The notes: a model not told the origin generated them from the sequence alone. A stretch of DNA of 64,000 bases from Sepiola atlantica (GCA_963556195.1 OY744525.1:75841844-75905843); one strand, 5' to 3'. Counted from the first letter of the stretch, positions 1 through 11,481 are shown. Made by a program: numbers and translations.

Positions 1-172
1 GACGTTGAAAGAAAAGCAGAGACGTTAAAATTCTAAATATGTGATGCGTCTATGAAGTGGAATGAATATTTTCTTTTTAAACATTGATGTTATGTACAAA
101 ATTTTGTCAGGAATGTGGTGTAAAAATAGCTAACCTGGATCTAAATTTAAGTTTTGTTCGTTTAGTATTATT
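1..172. other. Unique flank left of the minisatellite
   Basis: AT-rich sequence with no recognisable gene or repeat. It abuts the first 33-bp repeat unit and marks the array's left boundary. Confidence 0.4.
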
Positions 173-3100
173 TTGATGATTAAAGTAGATAAATTACAGA
201 AGCCGTTGATGAATAAAGTAGATAAATTACAGAAGCCGTTGATGAATGAAATAGATAAATCGCAGAAGCCGTTGATGATGAAAGTAGATAAATTGCAGAA
301 GCCGTTGATGATTAAAGTAGATAAATTACAGAAGTCGTTGATGATGAAAGTAGATAAATTGCAGAAGCTGTTAATGATTAAGTAGATAAATTACAGAAGC
401 CGTTGATGATTACAGTAGATAAATTGCAGAAGCCGTTAATGATTAAGTAGATAAATTGCAGAAGCCGTTGATTATGACAGTAGATAAACTGCAGAAGCCG
501 TTGATGATGAAAGTAGATAAATTGCAGAAGTCGTTGATGATGAAAGTAGATAAATTGCAGATGCCGTTGATGATTAATGTAGATAAACTGCAGAAGCCGT
601 TGATGATGAAAGTAGATAAATTGCAGAAGCCGTTGATGATTACAGTAGATAAACTGCAGAAGCCGTTGATGATGAAAGTAGATAAATTGCAGAAGCCGTT
701 GATGATTACAGTAGATAAACTGCAGAAGCCGTTGATGATAAAAGTAGATAAATTGCTGAAGCCTTTGATGATTACATTAGATAAATTGCAGAAGCCGTTG
801 ATGATGAAAGTAGATAAATTGCAGAAGCTATTGATGCAAGTAGATAAATTGCAGAAGCTATTGATGCAAGTAGATAAACTGCAGAAGCCGTTAAAATTAA
901 AGTAGATAAACTGCAGAAGCCGTTGATGATGAAAGAAGATAAATTACAGAAGCCGTTGATGATTACAGTAGATAAATTGCAAAAGCCATTGATGATGAAA
1001 GTAGTTAAATTGCAGAAGCCGTTGATGATTAAAGTAGATAAATCGCAGAAAGCATTGATGATTAAAGTAGATAAACTGCTGAAGCCGTTGTATGATTACA
1101 GTAGATAAATTGCAGAAGCCGTTGTATGATTACAGTAGATAAATTGCAGAAGGCATTGGTGATTACAGTAGATAAATTGCAGAAGGCATTGATGATTACA
1201 GTAGATAAATTGCCGAAGCAGTTGATGATTAAGTAGATAAATTGCAGAAGCCGTTGATGATTACAGTAGATAAATTGCAGAAGCCGTTGATGATGAAAGT
1301 AGATAAATTGCAGAAGACATTGATGATGAAAGTAGATAAATTGCAGAAGCCGTTGTATGATGAAAGTAGATAAACTGCAGAAGTCATTGATAGTTACAGT
1401 AGATAAATTGCAGAACACGTTGTTGATTACAGTAGATAAATTGCAGAAGCCGTTGATGATTAAAGTAGATAAATTGCAGAAGCCGTTGATGATTAAAGTA
1501 GATAAATTGCAGAAGCCGTTGATGATTACAGTAGATAAATTGCAGACGCCGTTGATGATTACAGTAGATAAATTGCAGAAGCTATTGATGATTACAGTAG
1601 ATAAATTGCAGAAGCTGTTGATGATTACAGTAGATAAATTGTAGAAGCGTTGATTATTAAAGTAGATAAATTGCAGAAGCCGTTGATGATAGAAAGTAGA
1701 TAAACTGCAAAAGCCGTTGATTATGAAAGTAGATAAACTGCAGAATGCATTGATGATTAAAGTAGATAAATTTCAGAAGGCATTGATGATTAAAGTAGAT
1801 AAACTGCTGAAGCCGTTGATGATTACAGTAGATAAATTGCTGAAGCCGTTGATGATAACAGTAGATAAATTGCAGAAGTCATTGATGATTACAGTAAATA
1901 AATTACAGAAGCCGTTGTATGATGAAAGTAGATAAACTGCAGAAGCCATTGATGATTACAGTAGATAAATTGCAGAAGGCATTGATGATTACAGTAGATA
2001 AATTGCAGAAGGCATTGATTATTACAGTAGATAAATTGCAGAAGCCGTTGATGATGAAAGTAGATAAACTGCCGAAGCAGTTGATGATTAAGTAGATAAA
2101 TTGCAGAGCCGTTGATGATGAAAGTAGATAAATTGCAGAAGCTGTTGATGATTACAGTAGATAAATTGCAGAAGCCGTTGATGATGAAAGTAGATAAATT
2201 GCAGAAGCCATTGATGATGAAAGTAGATAAATTGCAAAAGCCGTTGTATGATGAAAGTAGATAAACTGCAGAAGCCATTGATGATTACAGTAGATAAATT
2301 GCAGAAGCCGTTGATGATTACAGTAGATAAACTGCCGAAGCAGTTGATGATTAAGTAGATAAATTGCAGAAGCCGTTGATGATGTAAGTAGATAAACTGC
2401 AGAAGCTGTTGATGATTACAGTAGATAAATTGCAGAAGCCGTTGATGATGAAAGTAGATAAATTGCAGAAGCCATTGATGATGAAAGTAGAAAAATTGCA
2501 GAAGCCATTGTATGATGAAAGTAGATAAACTGCAGAAGTCATTGATGATTACAGTAGATAAACTGCAGAAGTCATTGATGATTACAGTAGATAAATTGCA
2601 GAAGCCGTTGATGATTACAGTAGATAAATTGCAGAAGCCATTGATGATTACAGTAGATAAATTGCAGAAGCCATTGATGATTACAGTAGATAAATTGCAG
2701 ACGCCGTTGATGATTACAGTAGATAAATTGCAGAAGCCGTTGATGATTACAGTAGATAAATTGCAGAACACGTTGTTGATTACAGTAGATAAATTGCAGA
2801 AGCCGTTGATGATTAAAGTAGATAAATTGCAGAAGCCGTTGATGATTACAGTAGATAAATTGCAGAAGCCGTTGATGATTACAGTAGATAAATTGCAGAA
2901 GCCGTTGATGATTAAAGTAGATAAATTGCAGAAGCCGTTGATGATTAAAGTAGATAAACTGCCGAAGCAGTTGATGATTAAGTAGATAAATTGCAGAAGC
3001 CGTTGATGATGAAAGTAGATAAATTGCAGAAGCTGTTGATGATTACAGTAGATAAATTGCAGAAGCCGTTGATGATGAAAGGAGATAAATTGCAGAAGCC

Positions 3101-5183
3101 ATTGATGATGAAAGTAGATAAATTGCAGAAGCCGTTGTATGATGAAAGTAGATAAACTGCAGAAGTCATTGATGATTACAGTAGATAAATTGCAGAACAC
3201 GTTGTTGATTACAGTAGATAAATTGCAGAAGCCGTTGATGATTAAAGTAGATAAATTGCAGAAGCCGTTGATGATTAAAGTAGATAAATTGCAGAAGCCA
3301 TTGATGATTACAGTAGATAAATTGCAGACGCCGTTGATGATTACAGTAGATAAATTGCAGAAGCCATTGATGATTACAGTAGATAAATTGCAGAAGCTGT
3401 TGATGATTACAGTAGATAAATTGTAGAAGCGTTGATTATTAAAGTAGATAAATTGCAGAAGCCGTTGATGATGAAAGTAGATAAACTGTAGAAGCCGTTG
3501 ATTATGAAAGTAGATAAACTGCAGAAGGCATTGATGATTAAAGTAGATAAATTTCAGAAGGCATTGATGATTAAAGTAGATAAACTGCTGAAGCCGTTGA
3601 TGATTACAGTAGATAAATTGCTGAAGCCGTTGATGATTACAGTATATAAATTGCAGAAGTCATTGATGATTACAGTAGATAAATTACAGAAGCCGTTGTA
3701 TGATGAAAGTAGATAAACTGCAGAAGCCATTGATGATTACAGTAGATAAATTGCAGAAGGCATTGATGATTACAGTAGATAAATTGCAGAAGGCATTGAT
3801 GATTACAGTAGATAAATTGCAGAAGGCATTGATAATGAAAGTAGATAAACTGCCGAAGCAGTTGATGATTAAGTAGATAAATTGCAGAAGCCGTTGATGA
3901 TGAAAGTAGATAAATTGCAGAAGCTGTTGATGATTACAGTAGATAAATTGCAGAAGCCGTTGATGATGAAAGTAGATAAATTGCAGAAGCCATTGATGAT
4001 GAAAGTAGATAAATTGCAGAAGCCGTTGATGATTAAAGTAGATAAATTGCAGAAGCCGTTGATGATTACAGTAGATAAATTGCAGACGCCGTTGATGATT
4101 ACAGTAGATAAATTGCAGAAGCCATTGATGATTACAGTAGATAAATTGCAGAAGCTGTTGATGATTACAGTAGATAAATTGTAGAAGCGTTGATTATTAA
4201 AGTAGATAAATTGCAGAAGCCGTTGATTAGGAAAGTAGATAAACTGCAGAAGCCGTTGTATGATGAAAGTAGATAAACTGCAGAAGCCATTGATGATTAC
4301 AGTAGATAAATTGCAGAAGCCGTTGATGATTACAGTAGATAAATTGTAGAAGCGTTGATTATTAAAGTAGATAAATTGCAGAAGCCGTTGTATGATGAAA
4401 GTAGATAAACTGCAGAAGCCATTGATGATTACAGTAGATAAATTGCAGAAGGCATTGATGATTACAGTAGATAAATTGCAGAAGGCATTGATGATTACAG
4501 TAGATAAATTGCAGAAGGCATTGATAATGAAAGTAGATAAACTGCCGAAGCAGTTGATGATTAAGTAGATAAATTGCAGAAGCCGTTGATGATGAAAGTA
4601 GATAAATTGCAGAAGCTGTTGATGATTACAGTAGATAAATTGCAGAAGCCGTTGATGATGAAAGTAGATAAATTGCAGAAGCCATTGATGATGAAAGTAG
4701 ATAAATTGCAGAAGCCGTTGATGATTACAGTAGATAAATTGTAGAAGCGTTGATTATTAAAGTAGATAAATTGCAGAAGCCGTTGATTATGAAAGTAGAT
4801 AAACTGCAGAAGCCGTTGTATGATGAAAGTAGATAAACTGCAGAAGCCATTGATGATTACAGTAGATAAATTGCAGAAGCCGTTGATGATTACAGTAGAT
4901 AAATTGTAGAAGCGTTGATTATTAAAGTAGATAAATTGCAGAAGCCGTTGTATGATGAAAGTAGATAAACTGCAGAAGCCGTTGTATGATGAAAGTAGAT
5001 AAACTGCAGAAGCCATTGATGATTACAGTAGATAAATTGCAGAAGGCATTGATGATTACAGTAGATAAATTGCAGAAGGCATTGATGATTACAGTAGATA
5101 AATTGCAGAAGGCATTGATAATGAAAGTAGATAAACTGCCGAAGCAGTTGATGATGAAAGTAGATGAATTGCAGAAGTGTCAG
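173..5183. repeat. 33-bp minisatellite array, about 150 copies, with higher-order blocks
   Basis: The array is built from a 33-bp unit that can be written AAAGTAGATAAATTGCAGAA followed by GCCGTTGATGATT, with variants at a few fixed positions (AAAG or ACAG before TAGATAAA, AAATTG or AAACTG, CCG or GGC or CCA). Because 33 is a multiple of three, one plus frame reads as an 11-residue repeat (MIKVDKLQKPL) and one minus frame as CNLSTVIINGF. This gives open frames up to 370 codons on the minus strand. One-base indels recur: TTGTATGATGA adds a base and GTAGAAGCGTTG lacks one, so no frame stays open through the array. Longer blocks are themselves duplicated, for example 1357-1935 and 3139-3716. I see no promoter, splice or start context, so I read it as a satellite rather than a gene. 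Confidence 0.95.
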
Positions 5184-5479
5184 AGTTTATAATGACTGCT
5201 GATTCTGGAAATCTTCGGCGAGATTCATTTAAAATGAATTTAACAAGTTTAGTTTGTTTAGTTAAAGGAATTATCAATGTTGTATGAGTACATTTAGGGA
5301 ATTATTTTTTATGTTTATTTTATATTCTGCAAGCTTTTTATGCATATACTTATATTTATGAATATACTGTATACATATATCATGTGTAGTATCCACACAC
5401 GTATTTACACATGCATGCAATTATTTATACGTATACAAACTCATCTAATATATAGAGGGTATGTAACATATTTGAGGAC
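5184..5479. other. AT-rich spacer without recognisable genes
   Basis: The minisatellite decays into unique sequence, followed by TA/CA-rich low-complexity DNA with many short alternating purine-pyrimidine runs. Confidence 0.5.
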
Positions 5480-6345
5480 AGATTTATACGTGCACAAAAA
5501 TGACTCCTAGAAATAGATAATAATGTCCTTTTATTGAGAAATTTTTTTGAGGATAACTATAAATATATTGTTTTGTAATTTTATTCATTAAAATCTTCAA
5601 CTTTGATAATTGTTTCATATGAGGTATGAATCGCCTACATGTTAGGATCAGGTGGTCTTTGTTCATATTGGACATTACTCTAACTAGAGAGACTTTTAGG
5701 GATTATTTATGCATTGTGGGCGTCGATCTTTAGCTGATTACCCCTGTATATAACCCCCTATCCTCTTTCATAACTCATTTAATGTATGAAAGTGAAACCT
5801 GGTCAGTGAGGGTTGAGGGCGTGCGTTGCATGAACAGAAATGATATGAGAATGATACGATGGATGTGTAATGTGAGTCTTAAAGACAGACTTAGTTCTGA
5901 TGATCTCAGAGGGAGATTAAATCTGGACAGCATTACTCTAACTATGGATACCTTTAAAGAGTATTTAGTGCTATGAGGGTGCACATTAACCTTTTTCTTA
6001 ACTATGCTCCATACATAGTATTCCAAAAGATTGAAATCGGGGGAGTTAGGAGGTTAAATGTTAGGAGTCATGTGATCAGGAAAATTTTCTGTCATTTATT
6101 TCTGCATTCTGTGTGATGGTTCCTTCACCTTTTCTGGCCTAAAATGACATTTACTCATCAAATAAGACTTGTATCTGATGTCGTTTTGGACAACATTTCA
6201 GATTGTTCCTTCTGACACACGGGTTCTTTTACAATCCATGGATTACCACACCACCAATGGCGTGCTGTCCTTGCCGAATACATTCAGGTGTTCTAACGCT
6301 ATCAGTGTGTTTAGAATGTTTCTTACATTTCGATAATTGTCATAT
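5480..6345 (-). pseudogene. Mariner-type transposase remnant, internally deleted and interrupted
   Basis: Read on the minus strand in several frames, this is a decayed Tc1/mariner-superfamily transposase. Near 6200-6080 the N-terminal part reads like RVSEGTI..VVQNDIRYKSYLMS, then about MTENFPDHMTPN, then PPNSPDFNLLEYYVW around 6045-6010, the conserved block before the last catalytic acidic residue. The C-terminal helix reads MSNMNKDHLILTCRRF at 5675-5625. The central catalytic region between the helix-turn-helix part and MTENF is missing, so it cannot encode an active enzyme. A LINE fragment interrupts the C-terminal coding part at about 5723-5928. Assignment rests on motif recognition from memory of the family. 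Confidence 0.75.
5723..5928 (+). pseudogene. LINE reverse-transcriptase C-terminal fragment inserted in a mariner transposase
   Basis: The frame from 5782 reads MYESETWSVRVEGVRCMNRNDMRMIRWMCNVSLKDR and so on, the conserved post-RT block of a LINE family also seen at 24400-24850, 31190-31395 and 63730-63939. The homology stops abruptly at about 5928 and no 3' tail is present. On each side lies a copy of the same transposase segment (5669-5722 and 5929-5980, both beginning CATTACTCTAACTA), so the fragment sits between direct repeats of about 50 bp that differ at many positions. The 5723-5780 part is unassigned. Confidence 0.7.
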
Positions 6346-6745
6346 CTCTCCATCTTAAGCCTTTAACTCTTTGTGAACATTGTAAGCGAAAGATCAAGCA
6401 AGTTTTTTGACCAACATTATGTTTGAGATAAAAATCTGTTAGCTTAGAGTCTGGTGAGTATGACGCCCATTCAGGATCACCAAAGTGGCTCATCAGCCAT
6501 TCCAACGATTAATTTGAAGTGTGGGGAAGTTGCCTCATCCTGTTGAAATCACTGTATCGCTCACAATGTTTCTTTATCTGCCCCAAACTTGATCAGTGCA
6601 GAGGTGCACATTTGAAGCATATTATTGAACAACGATAAAACAAAGACCATTGGACATTTATGACTGAAATTGGTGGACAAGTCAAGTATAGAGTTTTATT
6701 TATTTGTACCAGATATGGTTGGATTGTAAATTTTATTAACGATTC
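6346..6745 (-). pseudogene. Second mariner-like transposase remnant with its TIR region
   Basis: On the minus strand the segment holds scattered pieces of a transposase of the QDGA..PH / SPDL..DFF type: a frame around 6560-6520 reads like FQQDEATSPHF, and 6480-6420 reads WASYSPDSKLTDFYLKHNVGQ. These are the two blocks that carry the later catalytic acidic residues in this group. The 6630-6740 stretch matches the right terminal inverted repeat of the element at 38046-38580 (shared words GATAAAACAAAGAC and ATATGGTTGGATTG). The reading frame is broken in several places. Confidence 0.6.
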
Positions 6746-6879
6746 TATGGGTGGCATATTTAGAGCATCTTTAGCTCATACATATAAAAACAAGCCGCGC
6801 GTGCGTGGTCCCCCTCTGTATTTGACTCGATGTGGCGAGTGTAAAATGCAATAAATTTGGGCAATTTGGGGCATTTTTG

Positions 6880-7430
6880 ACCCCCCCTTTGACCCCCTGG
6901 GGGCGCGAACCAGAATTTTTCTGAGGTCAAGGATGCTCATTTTATATCCAGAACAATTGCCTCTACATTTTGGCCAAGTTTCAGAAAAATTGAATGGATG
7001 GATCAAACGTTATCGGAGAAAAGGGTCATTTTTTGCCATTTTGAGGGCTTTTGACCCCCTGGGAGCGCGAACCAGATTTTTTTCAAGGTCAGCTATACTT
7101 ATTTTCTATTAGGAATAATTGCCTCCATATTTTGGCCAAGTTTCAGAGAAATTGAATGGATGGATGAAAAGTTATGGGGCAAAAAATGTCATTTTTTGCC
7201 ATTTCGGGGCCTTTTTACCCCCGGGGGGGGGGGGAAGGGGGCTAACCAGATGTTTTTCAAAAATCGGAGAATGTAACTTTCTAACCTGACTAAAGTTACA
7301 ACTTCATGCAAAATTTCAGAGAAATTCAATGGATGGTTGCGGAGAAAAATCCAGACGGACGGACGGACGGAAATGCCTCAAAACATAAGTCTCCCGATTT
7401 TATACATCGGGGGACCAATAAATTAATTCT
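6880..7430. repeat. Three-unit tandem repeat of about 160 bp with a GACG tail
   Basis: Units begin near 6889, 7048 and 7211. Each starts with a TTTTGACCCCCTGGG-like C/G run, continues with GCGCGAACCAGA, and later has TTTTGGCCAAGTTTCAGA and ATTGAATGGATGG. The third unit is divergent and ends in GACGGACGGACGGACGG, followed by TCGGGGGACCAATAA. It is GC-richer than its surroundings. I infer a dispersed invertebrate repeat, family not identified. Confidence 0.8.
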
Positions 7431-7529
7431 TTAACAATCAATAATACTAGGTATTATCTAATTTAAATAATTATGCAAATTATATTAATCCTTCACTACA
7501 AAAGTTGAAAGTATATTTTGTAGGTATTT

Positions 7530-7760
7530 ACCACAGGAAGATGTGACTCGAGATTGGAAGGTGGGGATTGAAAAGCCAGCGTACAAGAGGAGATAGACTC
7601 TGGCTGTCAAATTATGTCTGAGCAACACCATCGGCATTCCTTGGTAGGTGCACCTTAGACAATCAGCAATAAACTAACCCCTTATCCAAAGAGAAGTTAA
7701 AGCCGGGAAAGGTGGACCTCCTAGAACTTCACAGAATGATACCTCAGTCTGACAGATGCA
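7530..7760 (-). mobile_element. SINE-like repeat copy, same body as 30850-31060
   Basis: The segment aligns by eye to 30885-31060 over about 180 bp, sharing words such as AAGATGTGAC, GTCGGCATTCC (here ATCGGCATTCC), AGCAATAAACT, and GACCTCCTAGAACT (GCACCTCCTAGAACT in the other). Orientation is given as minus because the better copy has its snRNA-derived head on that side. No head is recognisable here. Confidence 0.6.
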
Positions 7761-8095
7761 AGGTCATCACCAACTCGAAAAAAATGACGCAGACGCTGTC
7801 AGATTGATTGTCGAGGACGTATCCTCAACTTGCTATGAACAAAATCTTCTCACATTGTGCCAGGTAAGAATATTTTGTAGATAAAACAGATTAATATTTG
7901 TCTTTCATTTTAGACGATGACTTTATTTATTTACGATGCCATTTTGGTAAAACAATATGCAAAAAAGAAAAGAAAAAAACACAATCCCATTTCAACTTTA
8001 ACAAAAAAATAAATCTACACTTTTACATTTGTTTTCTTGTGTAAACGTTAAGGATGCACTTGGGTTAATAACAGGGTTGCAGTAAGTAGACAGAA
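7761..8095. other. Spacer with nothing recognised
   Basis: AT-rich sequence without an open frame of note, known motif or clear repeat relation. Confidence 0.4.
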
Positions 8096-8315
8096 CAAAA
8101 CGTAAGAATAGCGAAGGAACTGTAGAATTTCCTTCCTGCTCCCCGACTATAATATCATACAGAAATTTTAATGTAATGTGAACAAACATCTTGCTGCCTA
8201 ACTCCTCACCCAGTTTATCCCTCTATAAATCTGGCTCAAATCACAGTAGCTCCTTACGCTTCACTGGTAATATGCCTTGTTTTAGGGTGAACAAAAAAAA
8301 AATTTTAATTTTCTT
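8096..8315 (+). pseudogene. LINE 3' end fragment
   Basis: The stretch at 8170-8300 matches the 3' end of the LINE remnant at 29060-29475: shared words include AATGTAATG, GAACAAACATCT, CTGC, CACAGTAGC and ATATGCCTTG/TATGTGCCTTG. It ends in an A-rich run at 8290-8310. Only the extreme C-terminal coding part and 3' UTR are left. Confidence 0.6.
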
Positions 8316-9425
8316 TTAAAGAGCAGTTAGTAGGGGGAGACAATCTAGCTATATGCAACACACACCACTAAAACTTGCAATTTCAAACAATATATCAATT
8401 CATAAAAAACTCATTTAAAATATTGTTAAAGAGTAAATTACTTTTAAATATTTCTCAAAATTGTTCGAACCAGAAAAATAATTTGAATACTGAAGAAATT
8501 AATTAAAAATAAAAAGTTGTTTTGAGTATCAGCATAAAACATTCCTAAATTCTCTGAAATTGATCTGTCATCGCAGATCACAACTTACAACTCAGAACTG
8601 TCTGTTAAATCGAATGTATTCGCAGATTGGTACTGGGCCTCAGTTTGCAATGCCATAAAGGTTGCTATTTACATCCATTTAAGTACATAGTAACAACATA
8701 GAAGCAGTCAAGGTTGAGTCAAAAAAGGCAGCCGACAATAAACGTTTTTCTATTTCCCAGTCATGAGCAAATCCAGCCTACTTTTACGTACTTTTATGTG
8801 AGAATAAAAATAAAGTAGAATTTTCAAAAAATGTTTAAATACTTAAATGTTGATTCTAAGAACTTAAGATTAAAAAATAAATAAATAAATAACTGAAGTG
8901 TATTTCAATAAAGAAAAATGTTTCCCAAAATATTTCTGAAAAAAATTTTTTTTTTCTAATTTAATTTGTGATTGAAAGAATTTAAGTTGGAACAGCACAA
9001 GGGAAGAACGACAACAAACACTGACCCAAGGGAAGAGCTTCATCTATTGTCAAGTTGACAGAGAAAGTAAAATAAAATGAAGGCAGTCATTTTTTTTAAC
9101 AGCTCAAAACGTCAACTAACTGCTAAGTCCAGGAATGAATAATTTGTATGATTGCTTTCTAAACTCGGTCTACTACTCTTTCTTGTTACCAGGCATTTCC
9201 GTGTTTGTGTTCATCTCCTTCTCCCACATATGCAGCACACCAGACATGGTCTCTTTGAACGACAGGGACAGGCAGTCTCATCGAAAGCAATTGACAGTTC
9301 ATCCTGTCTTTAATTTTCGCTACAGCCATATTATATAGGTTGATAACTTTAGACACCATGAAAAGTAAATTCGTATAAATCAGAATGGTACAACTTTGCT
9401 AATTGGTTTGATTCTATCGTTGGCA
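8316..9425. other. AT-rich spacer without recognisable genes
   Basis: Low GC with many homopolymer A/T runs (for example 8940-8958). The 67-codon frame at 9135-9338 lacks any recognised motif and I do not treat it as a gene. Confidence 0.4.
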
Positions 9426-9562
9426 TTCTTGCAGGAGGCACCACGTTATGGTTGCCAACATCCCTAAGTGAAACGGGTTTCATGGAATCGACTGGATTCG
9501 AACTTGGAACACCCAGGTCGTCAGTCCGCGTCGTTATTCACTTAAACACCATCACCATAATT
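9426..9562 (-). mobile_element. tRNA-derived SINE
   Basis: On the minus strand the copy contains a pol III B-box-like GTTCGAATCCA followed by GTCGATTCCATG, and then GATGTTGGCAACC. The same order (GGTTCGAATCC, AGTCGGTTCCAT, ATGTTGGCAACC) occurs on the plus strand at 26700-26815, so the two are members of one family. The A-box side is degenerate (GGTGATGGTGTTTAAGTG). Confidence 0.7.
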
Positions 9563-9707
9563 TAGGCAGACCATAATTTCAAAACCCTCAAACTGAGACA
9601 GATTTTTATTTTTATTATCAGTACAGAGATCTGTATTATAAAAAAGTGCTTTCATTACGTAAACTTATTACACATGCATACAGACATGTGCGTTCACTTA
9701 GATGAGA

Positions 9708-9785
9708 GAGATAAGTGGCGTAATGGATACAGTTGCAGACTGTGGAATCGGTTAAGACAAGTTTAAATCCTATTGGATCATTTGC
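9708..9785 (+). mobile_element. tRNA-like remnant, probably SINE head
   Basis: GTGGCGTAATGGATACAG resembles a tRNA-Arg-type A-box region. GTTTAAATCCTATTGGATC stands at about the right distance for a B-box and T arm. The B-box has lost the canonical GTTCGA, and acceptor-stem pairing is not convincing. I therefore call it a tRNA-derived retroposon remnant rather than a tRNA gene. Confidence 0.45.
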
Positions 9786-10450
9786 CATCTTAACTTATTT
9801 TGTAATACAATTGGGACATGAATATAGATTCTTTCGCAGCTCAGAGTAAAATATCAACCTGTGTTTAATTAAGCATCGTTTATGAATAACCATTGCATTA
9901 AATAACTCCCAACTACCACAAGGGGTGCATATATCGTAAAAATAAACAAACCAAATGAAAGCAAACACTAACAGACAAATAGATAAACACATACTCCCAC
10001 TCCCAGACATAAACAACATTAATAAATAGAAAGAGAATCTAATTTAACATTTATTCAAATTCACCATGACAAAAATATGGTGTAAAAAGACAATTAAAAA
10101 TAAAAATTTTGAATTTTTTTTAAGGATTGATATATGATAATTTCTTTCCCCACCTCTCTCTTGCCCTCCTTTTCAAGTTTTTACATTTTCCGTCAAAATA
10201 AATAAATAACCTTTTTTTTAATTAGCTAAGTAAATGCCTTATTTGTAAAGTTTAACAACAAACTTATTGTTTAATGTTTACAAAAAACTTTTCACTATTC
10301 TCATTGACAATAAAAACAAGTTTAGTAATTCCCTCCACTGATCTGTCCAAATTAAAAAAAAAAAAAAATAGATTCATATTTCGGTATAATTGTAGATTAA
10401 TATCCACCACTTAATCAGCCCATCTCCCACCAAAAAAAATTAATGTTCTA
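9786..10450. other. AT-rich spacer without recognisable genes
   Basis: No motif-bearing open frame. Several poly-A/T tracts and T-rich stretches. Confidence 0.35.
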
Positions 10451-10921
10451 CTTTTTTTTAGGCGATTATGTGTGAACACCCTGGAAAACTTAACAGAAAG
10501 AAAAGACAAAAAAAAAAATCGATTATCTTAGAATTTAGAGTAGGGAATCAATTTTGTATATAAATTAAGTGTAAAATTATACTCCATTTTCGGGCCAGTT
10601 TTAGGACAGTTAAGTAAATTCTATTTTGCTATGGAAGCTAAATCTACTGCAATTCTTTTTTGTGTGGGTGTGGGTGGGTGGGGGTACTTTTTTTAGGCGA
10701 TTACGTGTGATTTTGTGACCTTGCCACTCGGACTTATGGTTAGTGGTAAAAACAATTTGGTTAATGCCCTAAAAAGTTAGAATGACCTGGAAATGGGGAA
10801 CATTTTACATTAAATATATGAAACTGATCCCCCATTCTTTATTCAAAATTAATTGTTTTATTTTTTTAACTATACACCAAGTTTTTAAGAGCGTTCACAT
10901 GTAATCGCCTAAAAAAAGTAA
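10451..10921. mobile_element. Inverted-repeat element, AGGCGATTACRTGTGA ends
   Basis: The word ACTTTTTTTAGGCGATTA(T/C)GTGTGA occurs directly near 10453 and 10685. It occurs inverted at about 10891-10921, where the plus strand reads TCACATGTAATCGCCTAAAA. The outer inverted pair frames 470 bp with no coding capacity. It could be a MITE or fold-back element; no target duplication was identified. Confidence 0.55.
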
Positions 10922-11124
10922 AATTTCATTTTTTTTTTTAGATGGGGGGGGGGGGGGGGATTTTGCTGAGGATATTAATCTACAAACTGACCAAAGTTTG
11001 TTGTTAAAATTATGGAATTCTCTGGATAAAAACTTCTTTTTACTTTCTTTTTTTTTTTTTAAACTATATACCCTCCAACATCCTCCAGATTAATTGCTGT
11101 CCAGAGGGCGGGTAGGTGTTGTTA

Positions 11125-11345
11125 GTATATATATATATATATATATATATATGGGAAGAGAAGGATGAAGGTAATCCGACGTGATGGGAAAATGAAAAAG
11201 GAAAACCAAAAAATGGATGTTTTTTATGTGTACATCAACGTTTCGTCTTTATTTATAAGACTTCATCAGGATGATAATATATAGAAAAATGTCATGCAAG
11301 TACAAATACATGTAGAGTTTTCCTTTTTCATTTTCCCATATATAT
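11125..11345. repeat. TA microsatellite and hairpin repeat with CGTTTCGTCTTTATT core
   Basis: A TA run at 11127-11152 is followed by a segment with AATGAAAAAGGAAAACC near 11191 and its near complement TTTTCCTTTTTCATTTTCCC near 11319. Between them lies CAACGTTTCGTCTTTATTTATAAGACTTCATCAGG, itself partly palindromic. The same core recurs at about 52045-52120, 52780-52800 and 59090-59120. Confidence 0.65.
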
Positions 11346-11481
11346 ATATAACATTTACTATTTCCTGTACATACACATAATATTAAAAGGTAATATAATA
11401 TATTGTGTATATATTTTCAGTATTTACTTCAACAGTGCTTAATACATGAGTAGAGCTTAGTAGTAGTATAAAAATATATCT

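Noticed and set aside
2088..3200. 370-codon minus-strand open frame in the minisatellite
   Set aside because: It is the reading of a 33-bp repeat whose period is divisible by three. Both strands are open for the same reason and unit indels break the frame outside this block.
173..5183. CRISPR-like array
   Set aside because: Units are contiguous with no spacers, and the context is eukaryotic.
9708..9785. tRNA-Arg gene
   Set aside because: The B-box and acceptor-stem pairing are too degenerate; better explained as a retroposon head.
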